In this document: piece after piece, positions 23,760 through 35,230 of the stretch
How the letters are laid out: the number at the start of each line of letters is the position of its first letter
How positions within the stretch are numbered: the stretch's first letter is position 1
From: Datisca glomerata
Lineage: Eukaryota; Streptophyta; Magnoliopsida; Cucurbitales; Datiscaceae
Direction: 5' to 3'
Assembly: GCA_003255025.1 (NCBI GenBank)
Contig: QANY01012059.1
Span: forward strand, 248,001 to 312,000
Length of the DNA stretch: 64,000 nucleotides
Notes under the pieces: generated by a model
What the model was told of the DNA's origin: nothing
What the model saw: only the letters and a program-made list of their open reading frames with translations
Database searches by the model: none
Position numbers and translations under genes: made by a program

Positions 23760-26600
23760 AAGTATACCTAAGAGAAGAAAGGTTTATTAAGCTAACGGAA
23801 CCTATCTATGGCATTTACATATGGTTATATTAATCTCAATAGGTTCCAAAGACTAGAAAGAGATGAACCTCTTATATCTTTGAGCATAGATCCTTTACTA
23901 GTCTGTGAATCATGTATAAAAGGTAAAATGACCATGAGACATTTTAAGGTAAAAGGACATAGAGTTGTGCCATTGGATTTAATGCACTTACTTATGTGGA
24001 CAAACGAATGTCCAAGATGGAGTTGGCTATGAGTATTTCATGTCTTCGATAGATGTTTACTTGAGGTATGACTGCATCTATGTAATGCATAAAAAATCCA
24101 GAATTTAAGAAATTCAATGAGTTTAGAGTGGAAGTCAAGAATACATGGAATAGAAAGATGAATTATCTTTGTTTAGATCGGTGAGATGAACATCTCTCTG
24201 TGACATTCATGGAATATTTAGCCAAAAATAGGATTTCACCCTAGCTCACTACATTGGGCGCTCCCCAACAAAATAGTGTAGTTGAGAAGAGAAACATAAC
24301 TCTCTTGAATATAGTGAGATTTATTTTGAGCTATTCTACTCTTCGTGTTTTCTTTTGGGGACATGCCTTGGAAATAATTACATACATTCTAAATCTATAC
24401 CTTCTAATGCAAGACCTAGGACTGTGCTAAAGTTATGGAATGAATGTAAAACCTAGTTTATGTTAGTTTCATATTTTAGGATATCTGACACACGTGCTAA
24501 GGGAGAATGCCGCTAAGTTGGAACCCATATCAGAAGTATGTTTTTTTGTAGGGTATGCAAAAGGAACAGGAAGACTCTTATTTTATAGTACTTAGGAGGA
24601 AAAAATATTTGTTACCATTAGAAGATGACTATATTAGTTACCATATGAAGACGACTAGGAGCAACATTGTTTTAGATGAGTTAGTCAGCTCTACCATTGG
24701 CATGCAATCTCAGTCAAAAGAGTTTAGACATGTTATGGACAAAGTAGTTAATAGAGAGAACAAAATGAAGTACTTCCTTGTTCTATACAGTCATGTCGTA
24801 GTGGCAGGGAATCACATCTTCCTAAAAGGTACATGTTCGTGGTAGAGACTTACGAGTCTGCCTCGGAGGAACATGACTCAGATACATGAAACTACAGTGA
24901 CAGGAGATCATTGACAAAAGGCGATGGAATCTAGAATGGATTTAATGTACTGCAATGGAGTATAGGAGCTTGTACAAGCACCTGAGAGGGTAAAACTCAT
25001 TAGGTGTGAGTGGGCTTAAAAGCAGAAGCAGGGAATAGATGGGAAGGTAGAAACCTCCAAAGCTAGTGTTGTTGTGAAAGGTATACTCAAAAAGAGGGAA
25101 TCGATTATGGGGAGACTTTTTCACAATTGCCATGCTTAAGTCTATAAGGATATTATTGACTGTTGCGCTCATCACAATTTCAAGATTTGGCAAATGGGTG
25201 TCATGCCTACATCTTTGAATGGAAATCTTCAGAAGAATATCTTATGTCTCAGCTTGAAGCTTCAGCGTAAAAGGCCAGGAGAATATGGTTTGCAAGTTAA
25301 ATAAGTCTATTTATGGACTTAAGCAAGCATCGAGGTCATCGAACATCAAGTTCGATCATACAATCAAGTCTTTTGATTTTGATCAAAACCTTGATGAACT
25401 GTGTTTATACAAGAGAAAGGAAGGAAACGTAGTAGTTTTTTTAGTTCTTTACATAGACGACAATTCATAATGGTGTAGGATTAATGTTAAACATAAAGTT
25501 GTGGCTTTCGAATAAGTTTGATAAGAATGACCCAAGGAAAGTAATGTATATTCTTGGGATCAAGGTCATTCTTGATCGAGAATCTAGAAGAATATATTTA
25601 TCTCAATATGCATATATATGAGATTATGAAAAGGTTTATGATGCAGGATTCCAAGAATGCTTAGCTGCCTTTCTGATGCAAACGGTATAATGTTAGAGTT
25701 TTCTGAGCGAATGGATCGTCGCACGCATAATCCACCTTTCGAAGGCCATAACTTTTGACTCGAGTTGACTCACAGGACCCGTAAGATATCAAATTGAAGC
25801 TCGTTCAGGCTAAAAATGTCATTTTTGACACTTTTAGAGGCCCGAAAGCTATTTTCACTAGTTTTGTATATTTTTGTAATTTTCACTTTCTTTTATGTTT
25901 AGGGTTTTCTGAGACAGTTTTAATGCCTTTTGTTAAGATTTTTTTGACAGTTTTTGATGATATTGTTGGAGATGTTTTCTCTATAATTCCAATTTTCAGT
26001 ATTTCATGATTTATTGAAATTGTTGCCTAAATCCTGGTAATCTCAAAATTCAACAGATTTTAGAAGATTGATTTACTAGCAATCGTACGTGATTCAACAA
26101 TGTTTGATATTGTTAGGTTTTCTTGAGGTTTCCGCTACATCACTTTCAGACATGGAATTCATCTACCCAAAGATTAGTGTCCTAAGATGCAAGGCGAGAT
26201 AGATGGGATGAAGACTGTTCCCTATGCTGCTGGAGGGGAAAGCTTCGTGTATACAATGATGTATACCAGAAAAGATATCTTTTTTACTCTAGGTATGGTC
26301 AGTAGATATCATTCAAATCCAGATAGAGAATACTAGTTAACAGTGAAGCATAATACTTAAGCACCTTAGGGGGATGAATGATTATATGCTTAGGTACCAT
26401 AGTGAGAGTCTCGTACTAGTGGGCTATATGATTTCAGATTTTAAATCATATAGAGGCTCTAAGAAGTCTACCTCAGGCTATGTGTTTACTCTAGTAAGAG
26501 GAGCGGTCAGTTGGAGGAGTGTAAAACAAAACTGTATTGGGGACTCAACCATGGAAGTTGGATATGAAGGTGCAAAAGAAGTTGGTCACTAAGTGGAGTA
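23760..26600 (+). pseudogene. Copia integrase-RT-RNase H remnant
   Basis: Order of domains: GAG-pre-integrase (YINLNRFQRLERDEPLIS ... CESCIKGKMT, 23818-23940); integrase pieces including the GAPQQN region (24250-24275); the integrase-RT linker (24555-24720); RT (MVCKLNKSIYGLKQAS, 25285-25332; VLYIDDN, with the YIDD variant of the catalytic box, 25444-25470); RNase H (SKKSTSGYVFTLVRGAVSWRS, 26460-26522). Many stops and indels interrupt it. An unrelated block at about 25680-26110 interrupts it between RT and RNase H. Confidence 0.85.
25730..25830 (+). repeat. Dispersed repeat, copy 1
   Basis: Contains TAACTTTTGACTCGAG, GACCCGTAAGATATCAAATT and GAAGCTCGTTCAG. The same block occurs at 50186-50280 and 51619-51715 beside the palindromic repeats, always in the same orientation. 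Its nature is unknown; it may be the 3' end of a low-copy transposable element. Confidence 0.7.
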
Positions 26601-26789
26601 CCTGTTTAATGTGCTATTTCATTTGGAATGCATTGAGTAGACTAATGACTTTGATTTTTAGTATAAGTACTGCCTCTAGAAATTCATAACTAATTGCTAT
26701 TATATTTTAAGTGTTCTTCATCTTAAGAAAGTTGTGAACTTATTTTTAATGGTTTAGTTGTTTAGATATATTATGCTTAAGATTCTATG

Positions 26790-26792
26790 AGT

Positions 26793-26829
<37 letters not shown>
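26790..26829. repeat. (AT)n microsatellite
   Basis: Uninterrupted TA/AT run of about 35 bp just before the right LTR of the plus-strand copia. Confidence 0.95.
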
Positions 26830-26832
<3 letters not shown>

Positions 26833-29201
26833 GATGACTAGATTGTTAGATAGTGAGGATGTAAGATACTCAATAGTGGAGTCCATAAAATCTTTAACTA
26901 AATGACATAGTATCCTTAAACATAATCTGGTATGTGATTGTAATAAACTAAACGCTTAGTATCTCAAATGAATTATTAGAGATTTGAACTTAAGGCATTA
27001 AGTATAAAAATTATCATGGATGAACAATAGAAGGATATTTGATACTTAAGTGGACTATTACTTAGAGTAGTCTTTTCTTCTACCCATGTATGTTTTGAAT
27101 GGGACTACCTCAAGTATAAGATGACCTACAAGAGGTGTGTATATATTACTTGCATAATACTTTATTTAATTGTACAAGGCGCTATATTATGGAGGGGTAA
27201 CTTATAATGAATAATAGGTCGATGATAATTATATCAAGTGATATAAAATACGAATGAAGGTCCATTACAGTTTTAGATCTTTCTTCGATAGGCCATTCCA
27301 TCACCTCACTTGTTTATATCCATACATGTTCGCCACTCATTATGGATCTAGTGAGATATATTGTAGTTAAGAGTTAATAAATCCCTCATGGGTTTAGTCA
27401 GTATAGTTTATTAATTATTTAACCATGAGTATTTTTATTTGTATGGTTCGCAAGCTAGCCTATTTGTTGTAGATATTGTTGTAGCAATAATAAATAGATA
27501 TAACATGGTTATGAGGCAGCCCTAATTTTAATGATGAAAACTATTTGTTAAATTTAATTCAATTAGTTTTAATTAAGACATAACTTTTAGTTAACCTTGA
27601 CAATGGATTAACAGTTAATCTTAGCCTTTGAATTTCACTATAAATAGGAGGCTTCTTTCAGAAATGCAAGCGAATGATATTGGCATCATTGGTGAGAGAA
27701 TAAAAAATTCTAGAGAGACTCATTATTCTCCCTAGCTAGAAATTTAGAGGAGGAAACCTTTTTTTTTCTTCCAGTGCCCACATAGAGTACTGGGTTGATG
27801 AACTGAGGAATAGCGAGGAAGCCCGTGACATATCGATTCATGGTTCATGATGGTAAGCGGTGGTTCATGGTAGTAGCCAGTGGCAAAGTTGACGACGACA
27901 TGGAGGGTAACTTTGTTCACGGTAAGGGCGGTGGTTGCACGAAGTACTCTTAATCATAATTCATTTCTATATATTACAATACTCTTAATTTTGAGAGAGT
28001 TATAAATAAATATTTAATCCTTTAATAGGTTAGATGATTGAATTCTTATATAGTAAGGATGCATAGATCATAATAGATTTCATGGACACTTTAATTAAGT
28101 GGCATACTGCCCAGAATCCCTTTATGTGATCATTGTAAAACTAAGAGCATGAATTATTAGTGATTTGATAATTTTACTTGAGGCATCAAGTATGAAATTT
28201 GTCATGGTTGATCTGTAGAATGAGATTTGAAACTTAAGGAACAAGAAGTTTATATATTAGCTATATAGTACTTTATCTAATTATAAATGATGTTATATTA
28301 ATGGAGGGATAATATATAATGAATAATAGATCGATGATAATTACATTGAATCATGTAAAAGATGATTGAACTTCACTTATAATTTTATAGTGGGATAAAT
28401 TATAATTATTAAATAATAAATTCGCTCTTTGGTTTGGTTGGTAGAGTTTATTAGTTTAGCCACAAGTATTTTAATCCACATGCTTCCCGAGCTAACCTAT
28501 GGGTTATTGATATTGTCATAATAAATGAATATAGCATCGACGCCTAGTAGCCAACCAAGTCAGTTCTAATTTTAGTAATGATAATTATTAATTAAAATTA
28601 ATTTAGTTAGTTTTAATTAAGAAATTATTTTCAGTTACTCATGATCATTGGATTAACAATTTATCTAGCCCTTAGATTTCTCTATAAATAAGAGGCTTCT
28701 TTCATAGATGCAAACAAAGCTTAATGGCATCATTAGGAGAGAAGAGAAAACCTTAAGGAGACTCATTACTCTCCCTACCTGGAAATTGATCGGAGGAAAG
28801 TTTTTTTTCTTCCAAGTACTCACACACAGTGATCGGTTGATGACTCTAGGAATAGTGAGGAAGTTCATGAGGTATCAATTCATGGTTCACGATTGCAACT
28901 GGCGGTTCACTGTAGCAATAAGCGGTGGCATGGATGGTACCTCTTTTCACGGCATCGACGGTGTTTGCACTTAGTTCGAGGACTGTTTATGCGTAGGAAA
29001 GAGAAATCAAATTGGCAAGAAAAAGTTTTGATTTTTGAGTTCATGCATCAAGGGGTATGATCTCTATATTTGTTCTAGTATAGATTAGATTATTTAAAAA
29101 TTATATTTTAAGATCGAGTCAGTTTTTCACTGCGTCAATCCCTTCATTGTAGGCATTTAAGGACTAAGTTCCTTGTTGTTCTTTGATTCTTCACTTTGAA
29201 C

Positions 29202-30399
29202 TAGGGGGTAAGTGAAACCAAAAAAATAAAAAAAATTGACCGAACCACTGCGGTTTGGTTTGTTAATAAGTAAAACATACAAGGTTCAGTTCGTTTTATG
29301 GTTTCTATTGTGAAACCGCATCGAACCGCATTATAAATATATAAAAAGAAATTTTGTACAAACCCTAGTTGTTCCTACCCTCTTAGTTCGCCCCTCTTTC
29401 TCACTCTCTCAGTTTGCCCCCTATCTCTCTCAGCCATTCAGTTCGCCCCCACCATCTCTCTCAGCCTCTCAGTTCGCCGCCCGCCATCTCTCTCAGCCTC
29501 TCAGTTCGCCGCCCTCCATCTCTCTCAGACTCTCAGTTCGCTGCCCGCCATTCTCTCAGCCTCTCAGTTCACCCCACTCTCTATGCCTCTCAGTTTGCCT
29601 CACTCTCTCTACCTCTCGGTTCGCAAATCTCTTTCTCGCTTTCTCACTATCTCGCCCTCTCTCTCCCTCTAGTTTAGATTTGATAATTCATGCTTCACAA
29701 ACTTCATTTTCGCCTTCCCTTTGTGTCAACAGTCTCTCACTATCTCTTGCCTCCTCTGAAACCTTGTCATAGCTGAACTATGTCATCGGATCTCCTCGTT
29801 TAATCTTGCTTAGCTATGAAGATTTGGCATTCATCCTTATCTGAGACCTAGTTTTGTGTGTTCAAAGTTTTGTTAGCTTTTATTTTTTTAATACTGTTTT
29901 TTGTTCCATCTCAAAGTTTGGGGTTTAGTTTTAGATTTCAAATGTCCAAATACTTGTGATTTGTATGTGTAGAAATAGAATTTCTTCTCTATTTTTAAAA
30001 GAGTTGTCATTTCTAGTTATTTTTTTATGTCGAAATGGAGATTCTCTTTTGTTTCTTATAAGATTTGGCACATTTCTGGCAACTTTATGTATGTGTAAAT
30101 GGATTTTCTTCTCTTTAATTTAAGATTTTGGCATTTTCCAGTTTTCTTACATGGATTGATTCTGGGTGCTTATCTTTCTGATTGTTTCTTGGATACGCTA
30201 TGTATCCTTATCGACCAAATTTTCTTTGCCAGTTCATATCGTTGCGGTCTGGATTTTATTAATTTTTTCATCCTGATTCGATACGGTTCATGTGCACAAG
30301 CTTGTTCGGTTCGATATCACTTAATGAAAAACTACATTTGTGGTTCGGTTCAGTAAAACCCCTTAAACTGCAACCAAAATCGAATCGGTTATACCCCTA
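29202..30399. mobile_element. Non-autonomous hAT element
   Basis: A 1198-bp insertion bounded by a perfect 8-bp target duplication, ctttgaac (29194-29201 and 30400-30407), the size made by hAT transposases. The ends are TAGGGGGTAAGTG and, reversed, TAGGGGTATAACC. Subterminal GGTTCGGTT-like motifs (ACCGAACC, CGGTTCGAT, GGTTCGGTTCAG) are typical of the group and also occur at the ends of the hAT element at 54378-59395. The flanks rejoin as one continuous copia gag reading frame when the insert and one TSD copy are removed. No transposase is present. Confidence 0.85.
29385..29670 (+). repeat. CTCTCAGTTCGCC minisatellite inside the hAT element
   Basis: About ten degenerate units of CTCTCAG-TTCGCC(G)CC with spacings of about 25-35 bp. 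It yields a low-complexity open frame (Ser/Leu/Pro-rich, 29414-29677) that I do not believe is translated. Confidence 0.8.
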
Positions 30400-30407
30400 C
30401 TTTGAAC

Positions 30408-31420
30408 AGGTATAGATCCCATGTAGTTCTTATCAAATCCGTTCTAACCGATCGTATGCCTTATCTTTCCATACATGCATTTGGTAGGTAGGTATATAAT
30501 TGTTATTGTTGCTTCTTCCTCTTCCATGAAACCTACCTCCTCCTCTTAAACCTTTAAATTCTGATTGTTTGAAACTTTCTCTCTAAGTTCTAGTTCTATT
30601 GAATTTATTATGTGGATTGTTTAGCAATAACCTAGGCTAGATTAAGACTAGTTGTTTGGTAAGAATTTAGTTGTTTAAGTCTATTTTTGGAAGTGAGAAG
30701 AGCGTACTATAGCTTAAACAAGGAAATGGACTTTGTTTTATCGAGTTGAACTACAATAGGATTGTAATTTGAATCCTAACTAACAAGGAAATGGACTTTG
30801 TTTTATCGAGTTGAACTACAATAGGATTGTAATTTGAATCCTAACTAACAAGGATTTGAGTTTCAATATTAGTTAGAGAAAAAGAACATGCAATAAAAGT
30901 GAGGATAGTAGTTAGGTATTCTGCAATCTTCATCATTTCTTTACTTGTCCTTTGAAGTTCACTTTTTAGTATGTGATTCTTGCCCTAGTATGAGCTCCGA
31001 AGATATCTTTTATAGCATTCCATAGTTCTTGAGATTATTTTGTGCCTATAAGTTGTGAAGCAACATTAGAGGTGATGGTTCCATAGAGCCATCCCATAGC
31101 AGTTGATCATTTGACACCTAACTTCATATTCTAGATTTAGGGATTGCTCAATTTTCTTGGTGCTTCACCACTGAGAAATTATGGTGGACAAATTTTTCTC
31201 CCCATGATAAAGCCTTCTAACTTATGTACTTTGATAATAGGGAAGACCAATATTGTTATTGAGAGTAGAAAACAGCTCTTGTCCAACTTAACCGAGCATA
31301 ATTGAGTAGGAGTATCTTTGTTACTGACTTGGTTACTGGAAGAAACAACGCTTGACTTATCTGAGTTAAGCAGGTAGGAGAATTAATGAAAATTAGGAGG
31401 CGTTGCCAAAGGTTGGTTCA
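30408..31420 (-). pseudogene. Copia gag fragment
   Basis: Minus-strand reading gives GLRGGGRFHGRGRSNNNN, the Gly/Arg-rich segment ahead of a zinc knuckle, then PTYQM and a decayed knuckle (30560 down to 30408). Upstream, MEPSPLMLLHNL and RRLYHGEKFVHHNFSVV-like pieces (about 31100-31200) match the gag core. The reading continues left of the hAT insertion (SEESKNNKEL, 29193-29150). Frameshifts are common. Confidence 0.65.
30717..30846. repeat. Perfect 65-bp tandem duplication
   Basis: Copies 30717-30781 and 30782-30846 are identical base for base; the first few bases of a third copy follow. It lies in the copia gag remnant. Confidence 0.95.
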
Positions 31421-31655
31421 AATACCAAAATGAGAATTAATGAAAACTGTATTTTCTGTAATTTGCTCAGCTAGCTCAGCTTGAGCAGAAAGAGAACTAT
31501 TTATAAAGGAGAGAGTACAAAGCAATAGGGTAAAGGGAGCTAATATTGATTCATATAATGAGAGCATTCATTTTTGCATGTTTATGTTGCACTATGAGAA
31601 CATGTGTCTACATCTTTTAACATTGTGTTACAGTGGCTTGAATGACATGTAGACA

Positions 31656-34600
31656 GATGGATCAGACAGTAATGATATGCTTCAGCGCAGTAATCGGGTC
31701 AAGTATAGTAACGTGAGGGGAGGCAACATTTAATGACCTTGTTCCCAAGTTGACATAGACTTGAAGGGACTCTAGGTTATGATTAAGGTGGCGTGTGCCT
31801 GTAGTCTGGCGAGTTATCCAACCTTGAGGGCACAGACCTGCAGGTTCCGAAACATATGGTATCGTACTGGAAACTATGATGTGTCCCCCATTTAGCTCAT
31901 GGTGAGTCCGTCATGACCTCCAACGATGGTCTGGGTAGCCTAACCTCGGGCCTAGTTGTTAGGTCATGTGGCAGCTCTGTCGAGCCTGACCTTTGGTCAT
32001 AGAAATGGATGTGGGAGAGGACCGCAAGGTCATGATGGGAGGAAAATGACGCATGTCCCTTCCTAGAGGGGGCTCAAGAAATACCCAAAATTGTTGCCCT
32101 AAGTCGAAGAGGTTGCTCTAATCTATTTCTTTATACTCATTCTTGAGCTATGGCCTTACCTTTGAGGACTTGAGAGCTTTGTTATCCAAGTAGCCAATAT
32201 CTTGTGCGAATAGAAATCTCTGAAACTCCCTCTTTAAGTGTATTATGTGCAAAAGTAGTCTTCAAAATGATTGTCTTTGCAGGCCTTAACTATTTTTCTT
32301 GATATTTGAATTTTCTGCCCTTGAATCTCGCGGTAAGGATTATGTTTAGGGCACGTGACAAAGAGACATGGGATTAGGTATAGAAGCTTCGCCTATCATG
32401 TCAGTAGCTACGTGAAGCAATGTTTAGGTTCCCAAGGTAATCTCACCCTTTAACGAAGTCAGCCACGTCTATGACTGAGAGATCAAGTCATGAAAAATGT
32501 TAATAAGTAGGTGGTTCCGTCCCCCCCTCTCCTACTTTGTCTCTCAACTCTCAGAACCCTTTCCTGTAAAAACTTTGTCGGCTCCCTTCTTTCAAACGAA
32601 ACTTCTCCAAACTCCTTCTCCATAAACAGTCTCTCTCAACTCCATCTTCCCTCAAAACTCTCTCTCCACTCCATTTTCTCCACAAGAGATTCTTTTGTAG
32701 ACTTCCTTATATTCACCACGGCAAACATGTTCCTCGGGCCATTTCTCATCATAAGCTCATCATCATGCACTTCCCCGTTGTCATAACCTATGAGTCGTAT
32801 CTCGCTAGGTTCTTTGTTATTTCAAAACTTATGTCAAGGGATTATAAGGATTCCAACCATCAAAGAGGGGAGAAGCTTCGAAGACGTTCATGGCTTCTGA
32901 CCCTGGGGCAGAGGTAAGCTTCGAGCAGTTCTGCCACGAATTCTTTGAGGCAAGCTCGAACAGTTCGAGCAGTTTTGTCCCTCTTTTTCCCATTTGTTAC
33001 TAATTCTTTGAGGTATCCTCTTTGAATCAGGGTTTCAATCTATTCCTGAAGGTTAAAAAACCATCTAGGTATGCTCATATGGTGATGGTATAGGCAATAC
33101 TTTGTGGTGTCTTTCTTCTCGCCAGGGTTCCTTATCACTTATGATTGCTTCAACATGTTTTGGTCATAGATCACGATGCAGATCTTTTCACATTTGGTCA
33201 TGAGTGAGGAAAGGCCACAAACTGGTTGCTCAAGTAGGGGCTCTTCTATTCACACCTGCTCTAGAGAGATGATCTAACCTCGTTCATGAGTGAAGTTGGT
33301 ATAGTGGGTCTAGGAGGTTGACACCTCTGGCCTTCTGGTGGACCTGGTTATTTGATCTCTCCAGCTCCCTCGTACCCCAAATCACCTCCTCAGGGATGAT
33401 ATACTTCTCTATCTTGGTGTGCAGCTCCGTGAGGGAGACATTGTTATATTTGGAAAAGGACCACCTCATTTCAGATCTGTGATCCTGCTCTAGAGCACAG
33501 CTACAAGTGTATCCTCACTTGTGTTGTCAACCAGTAAGTTCTCCAAGTTGAAAATGGTTAGGTAGTCATTTAGGGCTTTGCTTGGACTTTGTCAGATGCT
33601 CATCAGATGAGATGCACATCTTCTTCGTTCCCCTCTTCCTAGAAATTATCCAGCAAACAGCTTCGAGAAATGAGGGAATGGAGTTATGCTTGTGTTGTCT
33701 GATCCATTTTTGAGTAGTCTCGCTTAGCGTCAGACAAAATAGCTTACACATTATAGGCTCCAGGACATGGTGTAAATCTTTCTCTACCTTTAAATGTCTA
33801 TAGGTATTCGAACGAGTCCTTTATCTCATCGCATGGGATAATGGAAGGCATCTTGAGCCTGGGCGGCAGCTTAGCCCATTGTATTTTCGTGGAGAATGGG
33901 GACTCTATTTTCCCCAAAAGCGTTTCTATAGAGGCCCCGACAGTCTACTTCCACTCTCTTTTCAGCTCTTCAATATGCTCTTGCAGCTTCTAGATTTGAG
34001 ACCATAGTTTAGAGATATTTACACTTTTGCCCATTAGCTCACTGTCTTGATCATCTTTATGGACTCATCTTCTTTAGCTTTTGTTTTCTCCTCAACGTTT
34101 GGGGCCTCACTATCCTAATCTTCCTGGGGATTGTTGAGAGCACATATCTTCTTTCCTGTTCATGTCTTTATCCCATCTATCATGTTTAGGAGGAAAAGGC
34201 AGGAGGAGGAGGCTGACAAAGGGGAAGGGTAATATCCGTAGGCACTAAGGAAGGCTTTTGGGCATAGAATGTGGCTACTATTTGGGCTAGTGCTTCTATG
34301 TCCTTTCTCATTCTCCAAACCATCTTAGTGAATGAGGACATGGAGTCACTCTTTTTCCTCCCCGTCATGGTTAGATTGGTGGTAAGTCCCAATGCGGAGA
34401 GGATGAAGGTTGATCCTCCACCTCATTGGGTATTTCAATAGTCTGGGATGATGAGGTTAACTCATATTTCTCTCTACTCACAAGAAAGATGGGATTTTCT
34501 ATGAAAATAGCTTAGAAACTTAAAATAGGAAACGACTTCTATCATTCCTATAAAACGGCGTCAAATGTTGATTCTGAAATCTCAATAGTACACGTGTCTC

Positions 34601-35230
34601 ACTCTGATGACTTGTTATCCTACATACCACATATCAAAAAACCCGAATAACGTGGGTGATCGAGGGTGGTTTTCTTATCTAAAGGCCTCCAAAGCTTATG
34701 CTAGAAGTGTAGATGGAATTTGGTGAGGTCCTTTGAAACGGAGTGAGCTTACCTTTCATTTTGGAGGCAGAGGTATTTATAGTATAGGCATACCAGTGTG
34801 AGGCTTGTATGGGAAGTTTGGAGAAGATGCCAAATAATTCCCATTGGTTGAGAGGGTAGATGACATTTAGATAGCATCTATTAGACTAAGGGACTGTGCA
34901 TCCAAATACACGGAGGCACGTAGAAACCTACTTTCGACTGGTTATGGTTAGAGTGACGTGTGCATGTAGTCTCCTAGGCTTTCCAACCCTAAAGACAGAT
35001 CTGTAGGTTCTCGAGCTTATGTCTTTTACTAGCAACTTCGAGGTGTTTCCCTTCATCTCCTTGTCCGTCCATCATGAACTCTAGTGCTAGGTCACGTGGA
35101 AGCTTCGTTGAGCCTGACCTGCGTCGCAAAAATGGATCTAGGAGAGGCCCCCTAGTCTTGATGTGAGGAAAAGGATGAGTGTCCCTTCCTGAAGGGGGCT
35201 CGGGAAATACTCATAACACTGGTTATTCAA
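31656..35230 (-). mobile_element. Tat-like gypsy gag wreck between LTR-like repeats
   Basis: About 31770-32095 and 34930-35220 are diverged direct repeats. Both hold GAGCCTGACCT, AGGTTC, GTCCCTTCCT and GGGGGCTC. Between them the minus strand carries a broken gag-like reading: KKSDSMSSFTKMVWRMRKDI (about 34330-34370), TQKWIRQHKHNSIPSFLEAV (about 33715-33660) and SPSKALNDYLTIFNLENLL (about 33590-33540), resembling the W-x(n)-S-x-L-x-F pattern of Tat/Athila gags. A CT-rich stretch at 32520-32700 gives a meaningless plus-strand frame. No protease or RT is visible. LTR edges are not resolved. Confidence 0.5.

Larger units (their letters stand above)
22686..29110 (+). mobile_element. Plus-strand Ty1/copia element with three LTR copies
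   Basis: A left LTR lacking its first part (22686 to about 23640), a decayed internal region (23640-26640), a right LTR (about 26828-28020) and a second LTR directly behind it (about 28025-29100). Shared blocks are CCTTGACAATGGATTAA, the TATA-type CACTATAAATAGG (23201, 27637; CTCTATAAATAAG at 28680) and GAGACTCATTA. A long AT dinucleotide run precedes the first right LTR. The whole is inserted in the minus-strand copia pol gene. Gag is missing. Confidence 0.75.
15151..31655 (-). mobile_element. Minus-strand Ty1/copia element opened by nested insertions
   Basis: Dispersed parts fit one element read right to left. The 5' LTR remnant is 31655-31424. A degenerate primer site (TTGGTATTTGAACC) lies near 31420. 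Gag pieces are at 31420-30408 and 29193-29110, pol pieces at 22685-22410 and 17670-17170. A polypurine tract (TTTGAGGGGGAG) is near 17180. The 3' LTR is 17178 to about 17000 plus 15300-15151. The two LTRs share GCTCAGCTTGAGCAGAAAGA and CAGTGGCTTGAA. Insertions separate the pieces; protease, integrase and much of RT were lost or displaced. That all pieces come from one copy is inference from order, orientation and matching junctions. Confidence 0.7.

Noticed and set aside
29414..29677. Ser/Leu/Pro-rich 87-codon frame
   Set aside because: It is a translation of a degenerate CTCTCAGTTCGCC minisatellite inside a hAT element.
32511..32786. Plus-strand 91-codon frame
   Set aside because: It is CT-rich low-complexity sequence within the gypsy wreck; no domain is seen.
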